From Megascapheus bottae (lineage: Eukaryota; Chordata; Mammalia; Rodentia; Geomyidae), in the NCBI GenBank assembly GCA_024803745.1, contig JANJXV010000039.1, positions 11,168,501 to 11,232,500 of the forward strand: a stretch of 64,000 nucleotides of DNA, written 5' to 3'. The position numbers and the translations under genes were made by a program. This document shows, in pieces, positions 32,705-42,358 of this stretch; position 1 is the stretch's first letter; each line of letters starts with the position of its first letter. The notes beneath the pieces are model-generated. The model was given only the letters and a program-made list of their open reading frames with translations. It did no database searches and was not told the DNA's origin.

Positions 32705-32960
32705 TTTTATTGTTGGTGTGGGGGGGGGGCTAGTCCTGGGGCTTGAACTCAGGGCCTAGACTCTGCCCCTGAGCTTATTTTGCTCAAGGGTAGTGCTTGA
32801 GCCATGGGGCTCTACTTCAAGATTTTTATTCGTTTTTGCGGGGATGGGGGTTTATTAATTAGACTTTCCTGCCCAGACTAACTTCAAATCATGATCCTTC
32901 GGTCTCTGGCTCCTCAGTAAGCTAGGGTGACAGGCATGAGCCACCAGCACCCAACATCTC
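32705..32960 (-). repeat. SINE-A, antisense, tandem with the previous copy
   Basis: Starts in a T run, then a G10 run (32720-32729), 'gctagtcctggggcttgaac', an ID middle with a duplicated 'cctgagc' region, and head 'ggtgacaggcatgagccacc'. Two antisense SINE-A copies share one T-rich target. Confidence 0.92.
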
Positions 32961-33046
32961 TGAGAGATTTCAAAATATGCTTTATAAATAAATTGGCTTT
33001 TAGCTTACAAAGATTGCCTATTTAAAAAAAAATGGATTGAGGCTGG

Positions 33047-33270
33047 GAGCCAGTGGCTCACATCTGTCATCTTAGCTGCTCAGGAGTCTGAAATCTGAGA
33101 ATCATTGTTCAAAGCCAGCCCTGGCACAAAAGTCCATGAGATTTCCATGAGATTCTTATCTCCAGTAAACCACCAGAAAACCAGAAGTGGCGCTGTGGCT
33201 CAAGTGGCACTAGCCTTGAGCTGAAGAGCTCAGAGACAGCGCCCCGAGTTCAAACCCATGACCCCAAAAA
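33047..33270 (+). repeat. SINE-A
   Basis: 'gctgggagccagtggctcac', 'ttgttcaaagccagccctgg', 'gcgctgtggctcaagtggca', 'ccgagttcaaacccatgacc'. A small tandem duplication of 'catgagatt' lies in the linker, and the ID A-box region has lost about 7 bp. Confidence 0.93.
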
Positions 33271-33390
33271 ATGGATTAACAAGAAGATGAGAATGCTTGG
33301 CTATGTGTGGGGAGGTGAGGAAATGTTTGGGGGGCCAAAGGATGAAGAGATGGTACACTACTTCATTTGGCCATTATTAGAGTTTGAGTT

Positions 33391-34228
33391 CCATCCACCA
33401 TCCATCTACCCCTTTATCAATCATATATTCATTCATGCACCTACTCATCCATCCATCCATGCATCCACACATGCATGTACCCATCTGTCCATATCTTCCC
33501 AGCTACGTATCTGTCCCACCCATGTATCTACCTTTCCATACATTTACCCATTCATCCATCCACCTATTTTATATTCATTCACCCACCCATCTACCTACTC
33601 ATCAATCCATCCAAGCACATGCACACTCCACTCATCTACCCACCCACCCATCCATCCATTCATTATCTATTCACCTGTGCATCCACCCACTCATCCATCC
33701 ATCCATCCATCCATCCATCCATCCATCTGTTTACTCACCCATCTATCTATTCACCTGTTTATTCTTAAATCTACCCATACGTCTATCCACCCACCCATCT
33801 ATCCATCCTCCTTTCCATTCATTCATCTTCCCACCAAGCTACCTATCTACACATTTGTCCATTCACCCACCCACCTGTGTGTTACCAACTCATCTACTCA
33901 TCCATCCATTCATTCACCCATCTGTCTGCTCAATTACCCACCCACCTACCCATATATACATCCATTATTCACTCATCCATCTATCCATGTATGCATCCAT
34001 CCACTTATTCAACCAACCCACTATCCATTTATCCCCTCTTCCCATTTGTCTATCCATCTACTTAACCATTTCATCTATCTTTCTACCAACTTATCCATCC
34101 ACTGATCTGTTATCCACCTATGCATTCATCCCTCCATCTTCCCATCCATCTATCCATCCATTTGTCCATCTTTCCATCCATCCATTCACCCATCCATCTG
34201 TCCATCCATCTATCCATCTACCTATCCA
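33391..34228. repeat. ATCC/CATC tetranucleotide array, part 1
   Basis: About 840 bp of ccat/tcca/ccac/catt units with frequent single-base change. Pure runs are short (about 33690-33728). A large open frame across it reads His-Pro-Ser-Ile repeats, which is what this repeat gives in any of several frames. Confidence 0.95.
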
Positions 34229-34547
34229 TTTATCCACTCAATTACTTTTTTTTTATTATGGGTCATGGGCCTTCAATTTAGCCTGGGCGCTGTCCCTGAG
34301 CTCTTCAGCTCAAGGTTACCACCCTGCCCACGGGCCTGGGTCTTGTCCCATGACTCTTCAGCTCAAGGCTACCACACTACCCTTGAACCAAGCCCCATTT
34401 CCGGTTTTTCTAGAGGTTAATTGGAGATAAGAGTCTCAGGTCCTTTTATGCCTGAGCTGGCTTTGAACCTTGATCCTCAGATCTCAGTCTCCTGAGTAGC
34501 TAGGATTACAGGAGCTAGCTACTGTGCCGGCTTTATCCACTCAATTA
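34229..34547 (-). repeat. antisense SINE-A (internal-duplication subtype) in the ATCC array
   Basis: Flanked by a 16 of 16 TSD 'tttatccactcaatta' (34229-34244 and 34532-34547) cut from the array. It starts T-rich, then 'gcctgggcgctgtccctgag', 'cttcagctcaaggttaccac', a second 'cttcagctcaaggctaccac', 'ccggtttttctagaggttaa' and head 'gagtagctaggattacagga'. The repeated block makes it about 50 bp longer than usual. Confidence 0.97.
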
Positions 34548-34665
34548 TCTCTTGAGCGATCAGTTCATCCACTCACTCATCTATTCATACATCATACATC
34601 TGTCCATCCATCCACTCACCCATCTATCCATCTATCTATCCATCCATTCGTTCAGCCATCCACTC
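34548..34665. repeat. ATCC/CATC array, part 2
   Basis: Continuation of the tetranucleotide array beyond the SINE. Together with part 1 it was one array of about 950 bp before insertion. Confidence 0.95.
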
Positions 34666-35209
34666 CCTACAGAGAACCCTTATTCAGTCATTTTTCTAAG
34701 AACTAGAGATATAACACTGGGGGAAAACATAAAGATGCCTCCTCTTATCAAGTTATGTATGGTGAGGGAGACAAACCAGAAATTGGTAACAGAGTGGACT
34801 ACCAAAATACTCTCTACACCAAGTACCACAGTGTATTCAAAAGTCTTCCCAACACCAAGGAAAATTAGATCCATTTGCTCATTTGTTAGAATCATCAAAG
34901 ATCAGTATTTATAAAACAAACTGGAGCATCTTGAATGGAAAATGTTCATGGTACAAAAAAAAATGTGTTCCGATGTGATAGAATCATCTGAGGATAAATA
35001 CTGTAGGCAATATTTTTATGACAAAAGCTCTATTTCTCATCTGCTCTCTCCTTGATTTAAATACATACATGTATGTGAGTGCACACGTATCAAGATTCAA
35101 GTATTTCAATACAAATTTTGTATTCAAAATACTTTCCTTGATTTCAGTTGATTGCATATTCCGAGCCAATGTTGCAGTAGTAATCTTTGTTCTGCAGCAA
35201 AAACAAGGA
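34666..35209. other. unique AT-rich sequence
   Basis: About 540 bp of single-copy DNA. No feature recognised. Confidence 0.4.
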
Positions 35210-35715
35210 TCTCTCTCCTCTCTTCCTTATTCTCTTCTGCTTTTTCTCTCTTCTCTCTCTCCTTTCCTTCCTCTCCTTCTCTTTCCTTCTTTCTCCACTT
35301 GCTCAAGCCCTCTTTTCTCTCTTCTTTCCTTCCCCTTCTCTTTCCATCTCTCCTCCCTCCTTTCTTCCTTCCTTTTTCCCTATTTTCCCCTCTCTCCTTC
35401 CTTCCTCTTGTCCATTCTTTCCTCTCTCGTTCTTTCTTCCTTTCACTTTCTTCTCTCTTATTCTCTCTTCCTCTCCCTCCCTCTCTCCCTTTTCTTGCTT
35501 CTCACCCCTTTCTCTCCACTTTTACACTCTCCCTTTCTGTCCTTCCTTCTTCTTCCTCTCTCTCACCCTCTCTTCCTCTCTATTGCCCTCTCTCATCCTC
35601 TCTTCCACTCTGTTGGTTTCTCTCTCTTCCTCTCTTTCCCACCTCTCTCCCTCCTCCCTCCCCTTTTATCCTTACCTCATCCTATATCAGCAACCTCCCC
35701 CGTCTCCCCCTCTAC
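35210..35715. repeat. polypyrimidine (CT-rich) block
   Basis: About 500 bp, almost all C and T on the + strand, as imperfect ctct/cttc/ttcc words with few purines. No perfect unit extends beyond about 10 bp. Frames of 184-236 codons are Leu/Ser/Phe/Pro translations of this block and are not genes. Confidence 0.95.
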
Positions 35716-36107
35716 CTTCCAGTCCTAAGAAGCCCAGATAGTGACGCTACTTTGAAAGCTAAGTGATGTCAAGGGCAAAACCTGTTTCTTCCCATTTATT
35801 TTCACGCGAAAGCTTTCTCAGAATGCAGGGGGCCAAGGTGCTGGCTTTAAAGCCACATCACAAAGGCACCAGGATAGAAAACCAAGCCTTCCCACTTGGT
35901 TTGGAGTGTAATTGTTTGAATACATCTCCTCAGCACTACAATAATGTCATTCATAGTTGACACAGATTTGAAAGCCTTCTGAAAAGGTGTAATGCTATCA
36001 GTCATGAGAATGATTATAATGGCATTTCAGTGGAAGAATCTAAGATACAGGCTCTCACTCGGGGAAGACATCACGGCAGAGGAAGAGAGAGAAAGAAGAC
36101 AATTGGC
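35716..36107. other. unique non-coding sequence
   Basis: A single-copy spacer; no element recognised. Confidence 0.4.
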
Positions 36108-36225
36108 CAGACACAGGTGGCTCATGCCTGTAATGCCAGCTACTCAGAAGGATGAGGGTTGTGTTCAAAGCCAGCCCAAGAAGGAAAGGCTGAGACTCTA
36201 TATACAATTAACCAGCAAAATGTCA
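36108..36225 (+). repeat. SINE-A head, ID monomer replaced by GGA array
   Basis: 'cacaggtggctcatgcctgt', 'gtgttcaaagccagcccaag', 'caattaaccagcaaaatgtc'. Where 'cagaagtggagctgtggctc' should follow, the sequence is 'cagaaagaggaggagg'. Confidence 0.9.
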
Positions 36226-36314
36226 GAAAGAGGAGGAGGAGGAGGAGGAAGAGGAGGAGGAGGAGGAGGAGGAGGAGGAGGAGGAGGAGGAGGAGGAGGA
36301 GGAGGAGGAAGAGA
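36226..36314. repeat. (GGA)n trinucleotide array
   Basis: About 28 GGA/GAG units, all purine, with two GAA variants. It grows from the 'gaagtgg' junction of the SINE-A copy. Poly-Gly, poly-Arg and poly-Leu frames here are artefacts. Confidence 0.98.
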
Positions 36315-36782
36315 AATTGTACCTTAAACCACACTTCCTGTTTCCCAAAGCCCTAGCTGTTGGAGAAGGCCAGAAATGTGCAGCATTTCCTTTGGTCCAG
36401 CTGATCTGCTCTCAGACACATCTCCCTGGGTATTATCATGTGACCTTCCTCATTCCTGGTTCTCCATAAGGGCTGACTGGGCCCCCAATGAACATGTGGC
36501 AATATGCAGACACACATAAGCTGTGTCAATGGGAAACACAGGAATATTCATGGCATCCAACAGATCAAACAGGTAGATGCCAGGATGCCACAGAGCACTG
36601 TACCACACACAGGACAGCAGCCCACACAGAGTGACTTGACCAATTGTCAAAAATGCTCCACCAACTAGGCCAATACTGGAGGACAGAAAGGAAGGAACCA
36701 ATGGAAGGCTGTCCATCCAATGTCCATCTGCCCTGCCACACTCCTCTCTGGAGCAGGCTGAGGCAGGTGGCAAAAGGAATAA
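36315..36782. other. unique non-coding sequence
   Basis: A single-copy spacer. A 107-codon minus-strand frame lacks any recognised domain. Confidence 0.4.
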
Positions 36783-36969
36783 ACTGGAGGCTCATGTCTG
36801 TCATTCCAGCTACTCAGGAGGCTGAGATTTGAGAATCACATTTTGAAGCCAGCTGTCGGGCAGGAATGTCCAGGAGATGTGTATCTCCAATAAACTGCTC
36901 AGAAAAAAACCAGAAGTGGTGCTTTGGCTCAAGTGGTAGAGCACTGGTCTTGAGCACAAGAGGCTCATG
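36783..36969 (+). repeat. SINE-A, ending in GACA repeat
   Basis: 'gaggctcatgtctgtcattc', 'aaaccagaagtggtgctttg', 'gctcaagtggtagagcactg', then 'ggctcatggacag', which turns into GACA units at the point where the normal element reads 'agggacagtgcc'. Confidence 0.92.
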
Positions 36970-37012
36970 GACAGACAGACAGACAGACAGATGCATACAG
37001 ACAGACAGAGAT
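36970..37012. repeat. (GACA)n array
   Basis: About 40 bp of gaca units with a 'gatgcata' interruption. It replaces the B-box end of the SINE. Confidence 0.93.
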
Positions 37013-37016
37013 ATCT

Positions 37017-37080
37017 CTACCACTTGAGCCATAGTTCCATTTCCAACTTGTGTTGATTCATTGAAGACATGTCTCTATGT
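37017..37080 (-). repeat. SINE-A fragment, antisense
   Basis: 'taccacttgagccatagttc' and 'tgttgattcattgaagacat' are the complement of the ID A-box and linker. It faces the preceding sense copy across the GACA array. Confidence 0.78.
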
Positions 37081-37225
37081 ATACATAAATAGATAGATCT
37101 AGATCTAGATCTCCCTAGAGACTATGTAGATAGATCTATGTAAAAACATATGGATAGATGGATCTTTGGACCAAATTCTGTACTCTTTTGCTTTGGGATC
37201 TAAAAAAGACTGGCAATCCAACAAG

Positions 37226-37226
<1 letters not shown>
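37081..37226. other. unique sequence with GATA/TAGA patch
   Basis: 'atagatagatctagatctag' at 37089-37113 is a short degenerate tetranucleotide tract; the rest is single copy. Confidence 0.6.

Positions 37227-37260
<34 letters not shown>
37227..37260. repeat. (GT)n microsatellite
   Basis: About 17 GT units ending exactly where the antisense SINE-A starts; equals a CA tail on the SINE's own strand. Confidence 0.97.
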
Positions 37261-37261
<1 letters not shown>

Positions 37262-37474
37262 CTGCCAGTACTGGGACTTGAACCAAGGCCTGGGTGCTGT
37301 CCCCCTTAGCTTTTATCTATCCCTTGAGCCACATCTCTACTTCCAGCTTTCTACCGGTTCCTTGGAGACTAAGAGTCTCCGGGATTTTCTTGCCCAAGCT
37401 GGATTCAAACCAGGATCTTCAGATCTCAGCCTCTTGAGTAGCTAGGATGACAGATGTGAGCCACCAGTACCTGG
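37261..37474 (-). repeat. SINE-A, antisense
   Basis: 'cctgccagtactgggacttg', 'tatcccttgagccacatctc', 'gattcaaaccaggatcttca', 'gagccaccagtacctggc'. Full length. Confidence 0.94.
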
Positions 37475-38043
37475 CTTTACTTACTTATTTATTTGTATTT
37501 ATTAGGCTTCAAGGTACAACATGGGCACAATAATAAAATAATTAAAACAGTCTCCCTAGCCAATCACCAGGTCCATAAGCCTTACCTCTCACGTCACAAC
37601 GCTGCCGACAACAGATGTAAAATTCTCCCAACCCACCCAGCCCAATCACCACAAGCTCCAGATTACCAAAGCAAGAGTCGTGAATTTCATTAAATATGTT
37701 AAGGGGTGGGGGGGAGAATCAGCTTTGAAAAATAGTAATCCTGTCTTTCAACAAAAATATTATAGGAAGCTATGAATTTGGTAGATCCGAATAGGATGTT
37801 GGTACATGTTTTACTAAGGTAATATAATGACACACTATTATTAGATCACATTAATCATTACAGTGCCAACGGCGCTGACAGCCGCTCTGAAAAGGATTGA
37901 AAGGCCTGGTAATGGATATAAATTACCCATTGTGTGATAAAAGGATTTTTTTTTACTAAGAAGGTAAGAATAAAACAGCAAATTTCTAATATAACCACTG
38001 TGTAAAAAAAAACAAAATAAAAGTAATCCATGGTCAGTAATAG
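37475..38043. other. SINE-free AT-rich block, candidate conserved element
   Basis: Single copy, AT-rich. 37780-37990 has 'ctattattagatcacattaa', 'gtgccaacggcgctgacagc' and 'aggcctggtaatggatataa', with several retained CpGs in an AT-rich setting, which would fit constraint. A G-run lies at 37705-37712. Confidence 0.4.
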
Positions 38044-38048
38044 GCACA

Positions 38049-38092
<44 letters not shown>
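38044..38092. repeat. (CA)n microsatellite
   Basis: About 24 CA units with one CATA interruption near the 5' end. Confidence 0.97.
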
Positions 38093-38095
<3 letters not shown>

Positions 38096-38437
38096 ACAAG
38101 TCAGCATTTTTCTGACAAAATCAAGTCACACAATAAAAACAAAACAGATAGTTTGGTACAATATAAAATTAGTTTCTGAGTGCATCATTCTACTCTCAAT
38201 TTCCCTGGTTGAGGGTATGATCTAGGAGACTCATGGGCAGAGCTAATTAGATTTTTAGATAAGGAGGGAAGCCTTGAATGGGAGGAGGCCAGTGAAAATA
38301 GGGCCGGCCAGCTCTTTCTTCTGGGTTTGAAGTTTGTGACCTAAAGTCTGATGGAGTTAACATACAAAGATTGGCCTGGAAACAGATATGTCCAAAGGAT
38401 AGTAGGGTTTGCAGATCAGGCTCTCACACTGCTTAAC
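38093..38437. other. unique non-coding sequence
   Basis: A single-copy spacer without recognised element. Confidence 0.4.
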
Positions 38438-38600
38438 TTTTTTTTGTTCAAGTCTGGGACACTACCACTTAAGCCATGCTTTCACTTTTGCCTTTTTGTT
38501 GGTTCACTGGGGATAAGAGTCACAGATTTGTCTGTCCAGGCTGACTTCAGAACCAGGATCCTCAGACCTCAACCTCCTGAGTAGCAGGGATTATAGCATG
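38438..38600 (-). repeat. SINE-A, antisense, tail truncated
   Basis: 'ttcaagtctgggacactacc', 'acttaagccatgctttcact', 'cctcagacctcaacctcctg' and 'agtagcagggattatagca'. The B-box end is missing. Confidence 0.83.
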
Positions 38601-38756
38601 TTAATATATCCCACCCGCAAGAGTCAGACTCCAGACATCTTCCTCAATAGCCATGAATCTAGAATTCTCTCCACAGTGAACCTCAACATTCAGAGCACAA
38701 GAAAGAAGATCTAGGAGAATTTTGACCCAGCAGCTCAGAGAACTGTAACCTCAAAA

Positions 38757-38838
38757 ATACATACATACATACATACATACATACTGTATACACACACACA
38801 TACACACAGACACACTCACACACACATATATATATGTA
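38757..38838. repeat. (CATA)n, (CA)n and (TA)n compound array
   Basis: About seven CATA units, then CA units with ACAG/ACTC variants, then TATATA. Confidence 0.94.
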
Positions 38839-39064
38839 AATGGCAACCCAGACAGCCCCAGACTCTTCCCCAAACCACAATTCCTCCAAAGCGATGGTCC
38901 TTACCAGGCAGGTGTTAAAGCACCAGAGCTCTGTCTTGAGTGGAAGGCCTTCTTATCACTGTGATGATCCAGAACTGGAAAAAGAAGACTTGTTAGGAAT
39001 TCAGCCCATCCAACAGGTTCAACTTCACAGTGGCAAACAACATTCATCTAAGGAAACAATCATT
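38839..39064. other. unique non-coding sequence
   Basis: A single-copy spacer with a short unassigned frame on the plus strand. Confidence 0.4.
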
Positions 39065-39316
39065 TTTGTGCATGCGCTGGTCTTGGGACTTTGAACTCAG
39101 GGCCTGGGTGCTGCCCTTGAGCTTTTTTGCTCAAGGCTAGCACTCTACCACTGAGCCATAGCTCTACTTCCAGTTTGGAGGCAGAGGCGGGAGGAGTGGT
39201 AATTTATTGTAGATAAGAGTCCCACAGACGTTCCCTGCCTGGAATGTCTTTGAACTTGGATCCTCAGACCTCAGCCTGCTGAGTAGCAAGACAGGTGTGA
39301 GCCACTGGCACCCAAC
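39065..39316 (-). repeat. SINE-A, antisense
   Basis: 'tgaactcagggcctgggtgc', 'ctagcactctaccactgagc', a G-rich insertion near 39176-39196, 'cctcagcctgctgagtagca' and 'gagccactggcacccaac'. Confidence 0.92.
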
Positions 39317-39581
39317 TCAAAGGAAATGATTAACTGTGTCTGAGGAGACTGTCTCAACATGCAACTATACCACCACAGTTGTATTGAACCGCACTCACTC
39401 AAGGGTTTTTTGGTGGAGGAGGAGACTATGGTGTGCCTATATTTTTCTAGAAAAGAGATTGGCAGGTAATGGCTTGGATAAACCTCTTTTTTGTAGCAGT
39501 AAGAAGGTTGAAATTCTTGCTAAGCAGGCATAGAACTACTGAACCATGCCTCCAGCCTTTTTCATGCTTTAAAAAAAAATG
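39317..39581. other. unique non-coding sequence
   Basis: A single-copy spacer. Confidence 0.4.
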
Positions 39582-39735
39582 TATGTTTGGCTTTTGGTAC
39601 TGGTATTGGGACTTGAACCCAGGGTCTGGGTGCTGTATCTTAGCTTTCGTTTGCTCAAGGCTAGTGCTCTTCCACTTGAGCCCCAGTTCCACTTCTTACA
39701 CTGGTTAGTTTTAGATGGGGGCCTCATTTCCCAGA
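39582..39735 (-). repeat. SINE-A, antisense, head truncated
   Basis: 'tggtattgggacttgaaccc', 'gctcaaggctagtgctcttc', 'cacttgagccccagttccac', then fades after 'ttagttttagatggggg'. The 7SL-like head is missing. Confidence 0.87.
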
Positions 39736-39921
39736 AGAGGTATAGAAATAGCTTGGAGTTCCTGTTTATGTCCTGATTTATGGACACTCTACCATTGAAC
39801 AAAATTACACCCCAATTTCTTTCATGTTAAAACAAAATTAATTACGTTTAACCAGTTGTACAAAGGGGTTTCCATTCAACATGTCAGTTTGAGTGCAAGG
39901 CATCTCTCACAACTCCCCCCC

Positions 39922-39924
<3 letters not shown>

Positions 39925-39990
<66 letters not shown>

Positions 39991-39991
39991 C
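39925..39991. repeat. (CT)n microsatellite
   Basis: About 33 CT units with one TTT interruption near 39973. Confidence 0.97.
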
Positions 39992-40164
39992 TAGCAATAC
40001 ATTTCAGCTTCCCAGCTTCCCAGTATTCATTTTGCTAAACTGTTAGTTGTTCAAATGAATTCTGCCCCGGGAATCCTGCCCTGTGTATAACACACGTTGT
40101 TCAATTTGTGTCTACATGCATATGGCCCTGTATATGTTTCCATCTATGTTTATAATTGAGATTT

Positions 40165-40398
40165 GCCACGTGCTAGAGGTTCCCACCTGCCATCCTAGCT
40201 ACTCAAGAAGCTGAGAGCTGAGTATTGTGGTTCAAAGCCAGCCTGGGCAGGAAAGTACATGAGAATTTCATTTCCAATTAACCACTGGAAAACTGGAAGT
40301 GGTGTTGTGGCTCAAAGTGGTAGAGCGCTAGCCTGGAGTGTAGGGGCTCAGGGACAGCGCACAGACCCTGAGTTCGTATCCCACGACCTACAAAAGAA
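40165..40398 (+). repeat. SINE-A
   Basis: 'gccacgtgctagaggttccc', 'gtggttcaaagccagcctgg', 'gtggctcaaagtggtagagc', 'ctgagttcgtatcccacgac'. Full length. Confidence 0.93.
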
Positions 40399-40499
40399 TA
40401 AAACACTGGAAATCAAATTTTCATGTAGGAGATAAAACATAAACCCGTTGTCTTCCTAAGCTCAACTTCACTTAACATAACATCCACTCAAATTCATCT

Positions 40500-40736
40500 T
40501 ATTTTATTTTATTTTTTGGTGGGTCATGGGGATTGAACTTGGCCTGGGCATTGTCCTTGAGCTCTTTGGCTCAAGGCTATGGCCCTACCCTTGAACCAAG
40601 CCCCACTTCCCGTTTTTTAGAGGTTAATTGGAGATAAGAGTCTCAGGTTCTTTTGGCTTTGAAACTTGATTCTCAGATCCAGCCTCCTGAGTAGCTAGGA
40701 TTACAGGCCTGAGCCACCATGCCTGGTTAAATTCAT
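40500..40736 (-). repeat. SINE-A, antisense, without the internal duplication
   Basis: Starts in TTTTATTTTA, then 'ggtgggtcatggggattgaa', a single 'ctctttggctcaaggctatg', 'cttgaaccaagccccacttc', 'ttttttagaggttaattgga' and 'gccaccatgcctggt'. It shares diagnostic bases with the duplicated copies at 34.2 and 55.0 kb ('aaccaagcccc', 'tagaggttaa') but lacks the second block. Confidence 0.93.
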
Positions 40737-40741
40737 TTTAC

Positions 40742-40982
40742 TTTTGTGCCCATACTGGGTGATATTCCCCTTAGTTTTTGTTTTTGTTTTGTTTTTGTTT
40801 TTTTGCGCTTAAGGCTAGCACACTAATATCTGAGCTATACTTTCACTTCCAGCTTTTTGCTGGTTCACTGGACATAAAGATTTTCACAGACCTTCCTGCC
40901 AAGGCTGGCTTTGATCCGAGCTCTTCAGATCTCAGCCTCCTGAGTAGCTGAAATTACAGGCGTGAGCCACTAGCTCCTGGTA
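40742..40982 (-). repeat. SINE-A, antisense, tandem with the previous copy
   Basis: 'cttttgtgcccatactgggt', a TTTTG-rich interruption, 'gctggcactagc'-like complement regions, 'ctcagcctcctgagtagctg' and 'caggcgtgagccactagctc'. The B-box part is lost. Confidence 0.88.
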
Positions 40983-41660
40983 CATCCACCTAAATTTCAA
41001 CAAGGCCTGTTCGGTGGATCCAAATCAGAGATCGGTCTCCCATTCAGCCTTCCTGAACCGAGACCAGGAGAAAAGAGCCAGGAAGATGTTTCTATTCTTT
41101 GTGGTATAATACCAGTGCAATCTGTCACATATTGATGACCTTATTTACATGTGCCAGTGAGATAGGGGCCAGTAGGAGCCTTCATAGAATTGGCTGGGTG
41201 GACAAGGCCAACCTAGAATGTCCAGCCATACCCTTTCCCCAATACAACTTCCAACTTCTTACAGGGGGGCTTTTAGAGGACAAGCAAACATCTCCTCCAG
41301 ATAGACACAATTTTACTGAACTTGAAGTCAGACTTTCAAATCAGAAAAGCTGGATTCTCATAGAATTTAAAAGGTGCGCCCACAAACAGAAAAATCACAG
41401 GATGTCTTGTGAGGATCTGAACCAGAGACCTCAGCCCAAGAGAGCCAAAAACACTGACTTGAAAATATCAGCCAACTGCAAAATTTGATTTTTGGCCATC
41501 AAAAAGGTGTTTGCTGATCACAGGCTAGAAGCATTGGCTCTCAATGCAACACAAATGTTGTTCCTTGTGAATAAATTTCTACCTGCCTGTCTTTGGACAT
41601 AAAGCAAAAAGTTGACATCTCAATAAGGATGCATTGTTCAGTACAACAAGGAATAAAATC
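40983..41660. other. unique non-coding sequence
   Basis: About 680 bp of single-copy DNA. A 129-codon frame (41099-41488) is the longest repeat-free frame in this part of the window, but I see no domain, signal peptide or splice-supported structure, so it is left uncalled. Confidence 0.4.
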
Positions 41661-41672
41661 ATCTCTCTTCTA

Positions 41673-41705
<33 letters not shown>

Positions 41706-41712
41706 GTCTCTC

Positions 41713-41774
<62 letters not shown>
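41661..41774. repeat. (CT)n array
   Basis: About 110 bp of CT units with TTTC and CTGT variants in the 5' third. Confidence 0.97.
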
Positions 41775-41797
<23 letters not shown>

Positions 41798-41798
41798 T
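41774..41798. repeat. (CA)n array joined to the CT array
   Basis: About 12 CA units abutting the CT array with no spacer, then a short CT run again. Confidence 0.97.
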
Positions 41799-41865
41799 TT
41801 CTCTCTCTCTCCATCCACACCCTTCTCCCATCTGATTATCTTTTCTATTGTAGGTGTTCTTTATT

Positions 41866-42078
41866 ATTCCACATATTTTTTTTGTCAGTCCTGGGCTTGG
41901 GCTCAGGGCTTGAGCCCTGTCCTTGGACTTTCTCAAGGCTGCACTCTACCACTTGAGCCTCAGCACCACTTCCAGCTTTTTGCTATGTATGTGGGGTACC
42001 GAGGAATTGAACCTGGGTCTTCATGCATGCTAGGCAAGCACTCTACCACTAGGCCAAACTCCCGGCCCAATTCCACAT
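41866..42078 (-). repeat. SINE-B, antisense, with TSD
   Basis: Flanked by 'attccacat' at 41866-41874 and 42070-42078. 'gtcagtcctgggcttgggct', 'ctcaaggctgcactctacca', 'gctatgtatgtggggtaccg', 'gcatgctaggcaagcactct', 'ctaggccaaactcccggccc'. Confidence 0.95.
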
Positions 42079-42097
42079 TTTTTTAAAAGCTAATAAT

Positions 42098-42323
42098 GTA
42101 GTTGGGTGTCAGTGGCTTTCTCCTATAATCCTAGCTATACAGCAGGCTGAAATCTGAGCATCTGTGTTTAAAACCAGCCTGGGCAGACAAATCTCAGAGA
42201 ATTTTATCTACAACTAACCAGTAAAAAGCCAGACACGGAGCTATACCTCAAGAGGTAGAACAGCCTCAGTGAAAAGGATAGCACCCAGTCTCTGAGTTTG
42301 ATCCCCAGTACTGGTGCTAAAGA
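42098..42323 (+). repeat. SINE-A
   Basis: 'gttgggtgtcagtggctttc', 'gtgtttaaaaccagcctggg', 'tacctcaagaggtagaacag', 'gagtttgatccccagtactg'. Confidence 0.88.
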
Positions 42324-42358
42324 AATAAATGGAAATGAAATAAGAAACTAAAATAAAA

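Noticed and set aside
33384..34430. Long open frames (272 and 348 codons) on the + strand
   Set aside because: They are the His/Pro/Ser/Ile/Thr translation of the ATCC array, open in several frames at once, and the longer one runs on into an antisense SINE.
35018..35766. Frames of 184-236 codons, Leu/Ser/Phe/Pro-rich
   Set aside because: Direct translation of the polypyrimidine block; stop codons are rare there because of base composition.
41099..41488. 129-codon plus-strand frame in unique DNA
   Set aside because: The least repetitive long frame, but no domain, signal or homology is recognisable and the length is within chance for a 64 kb window.
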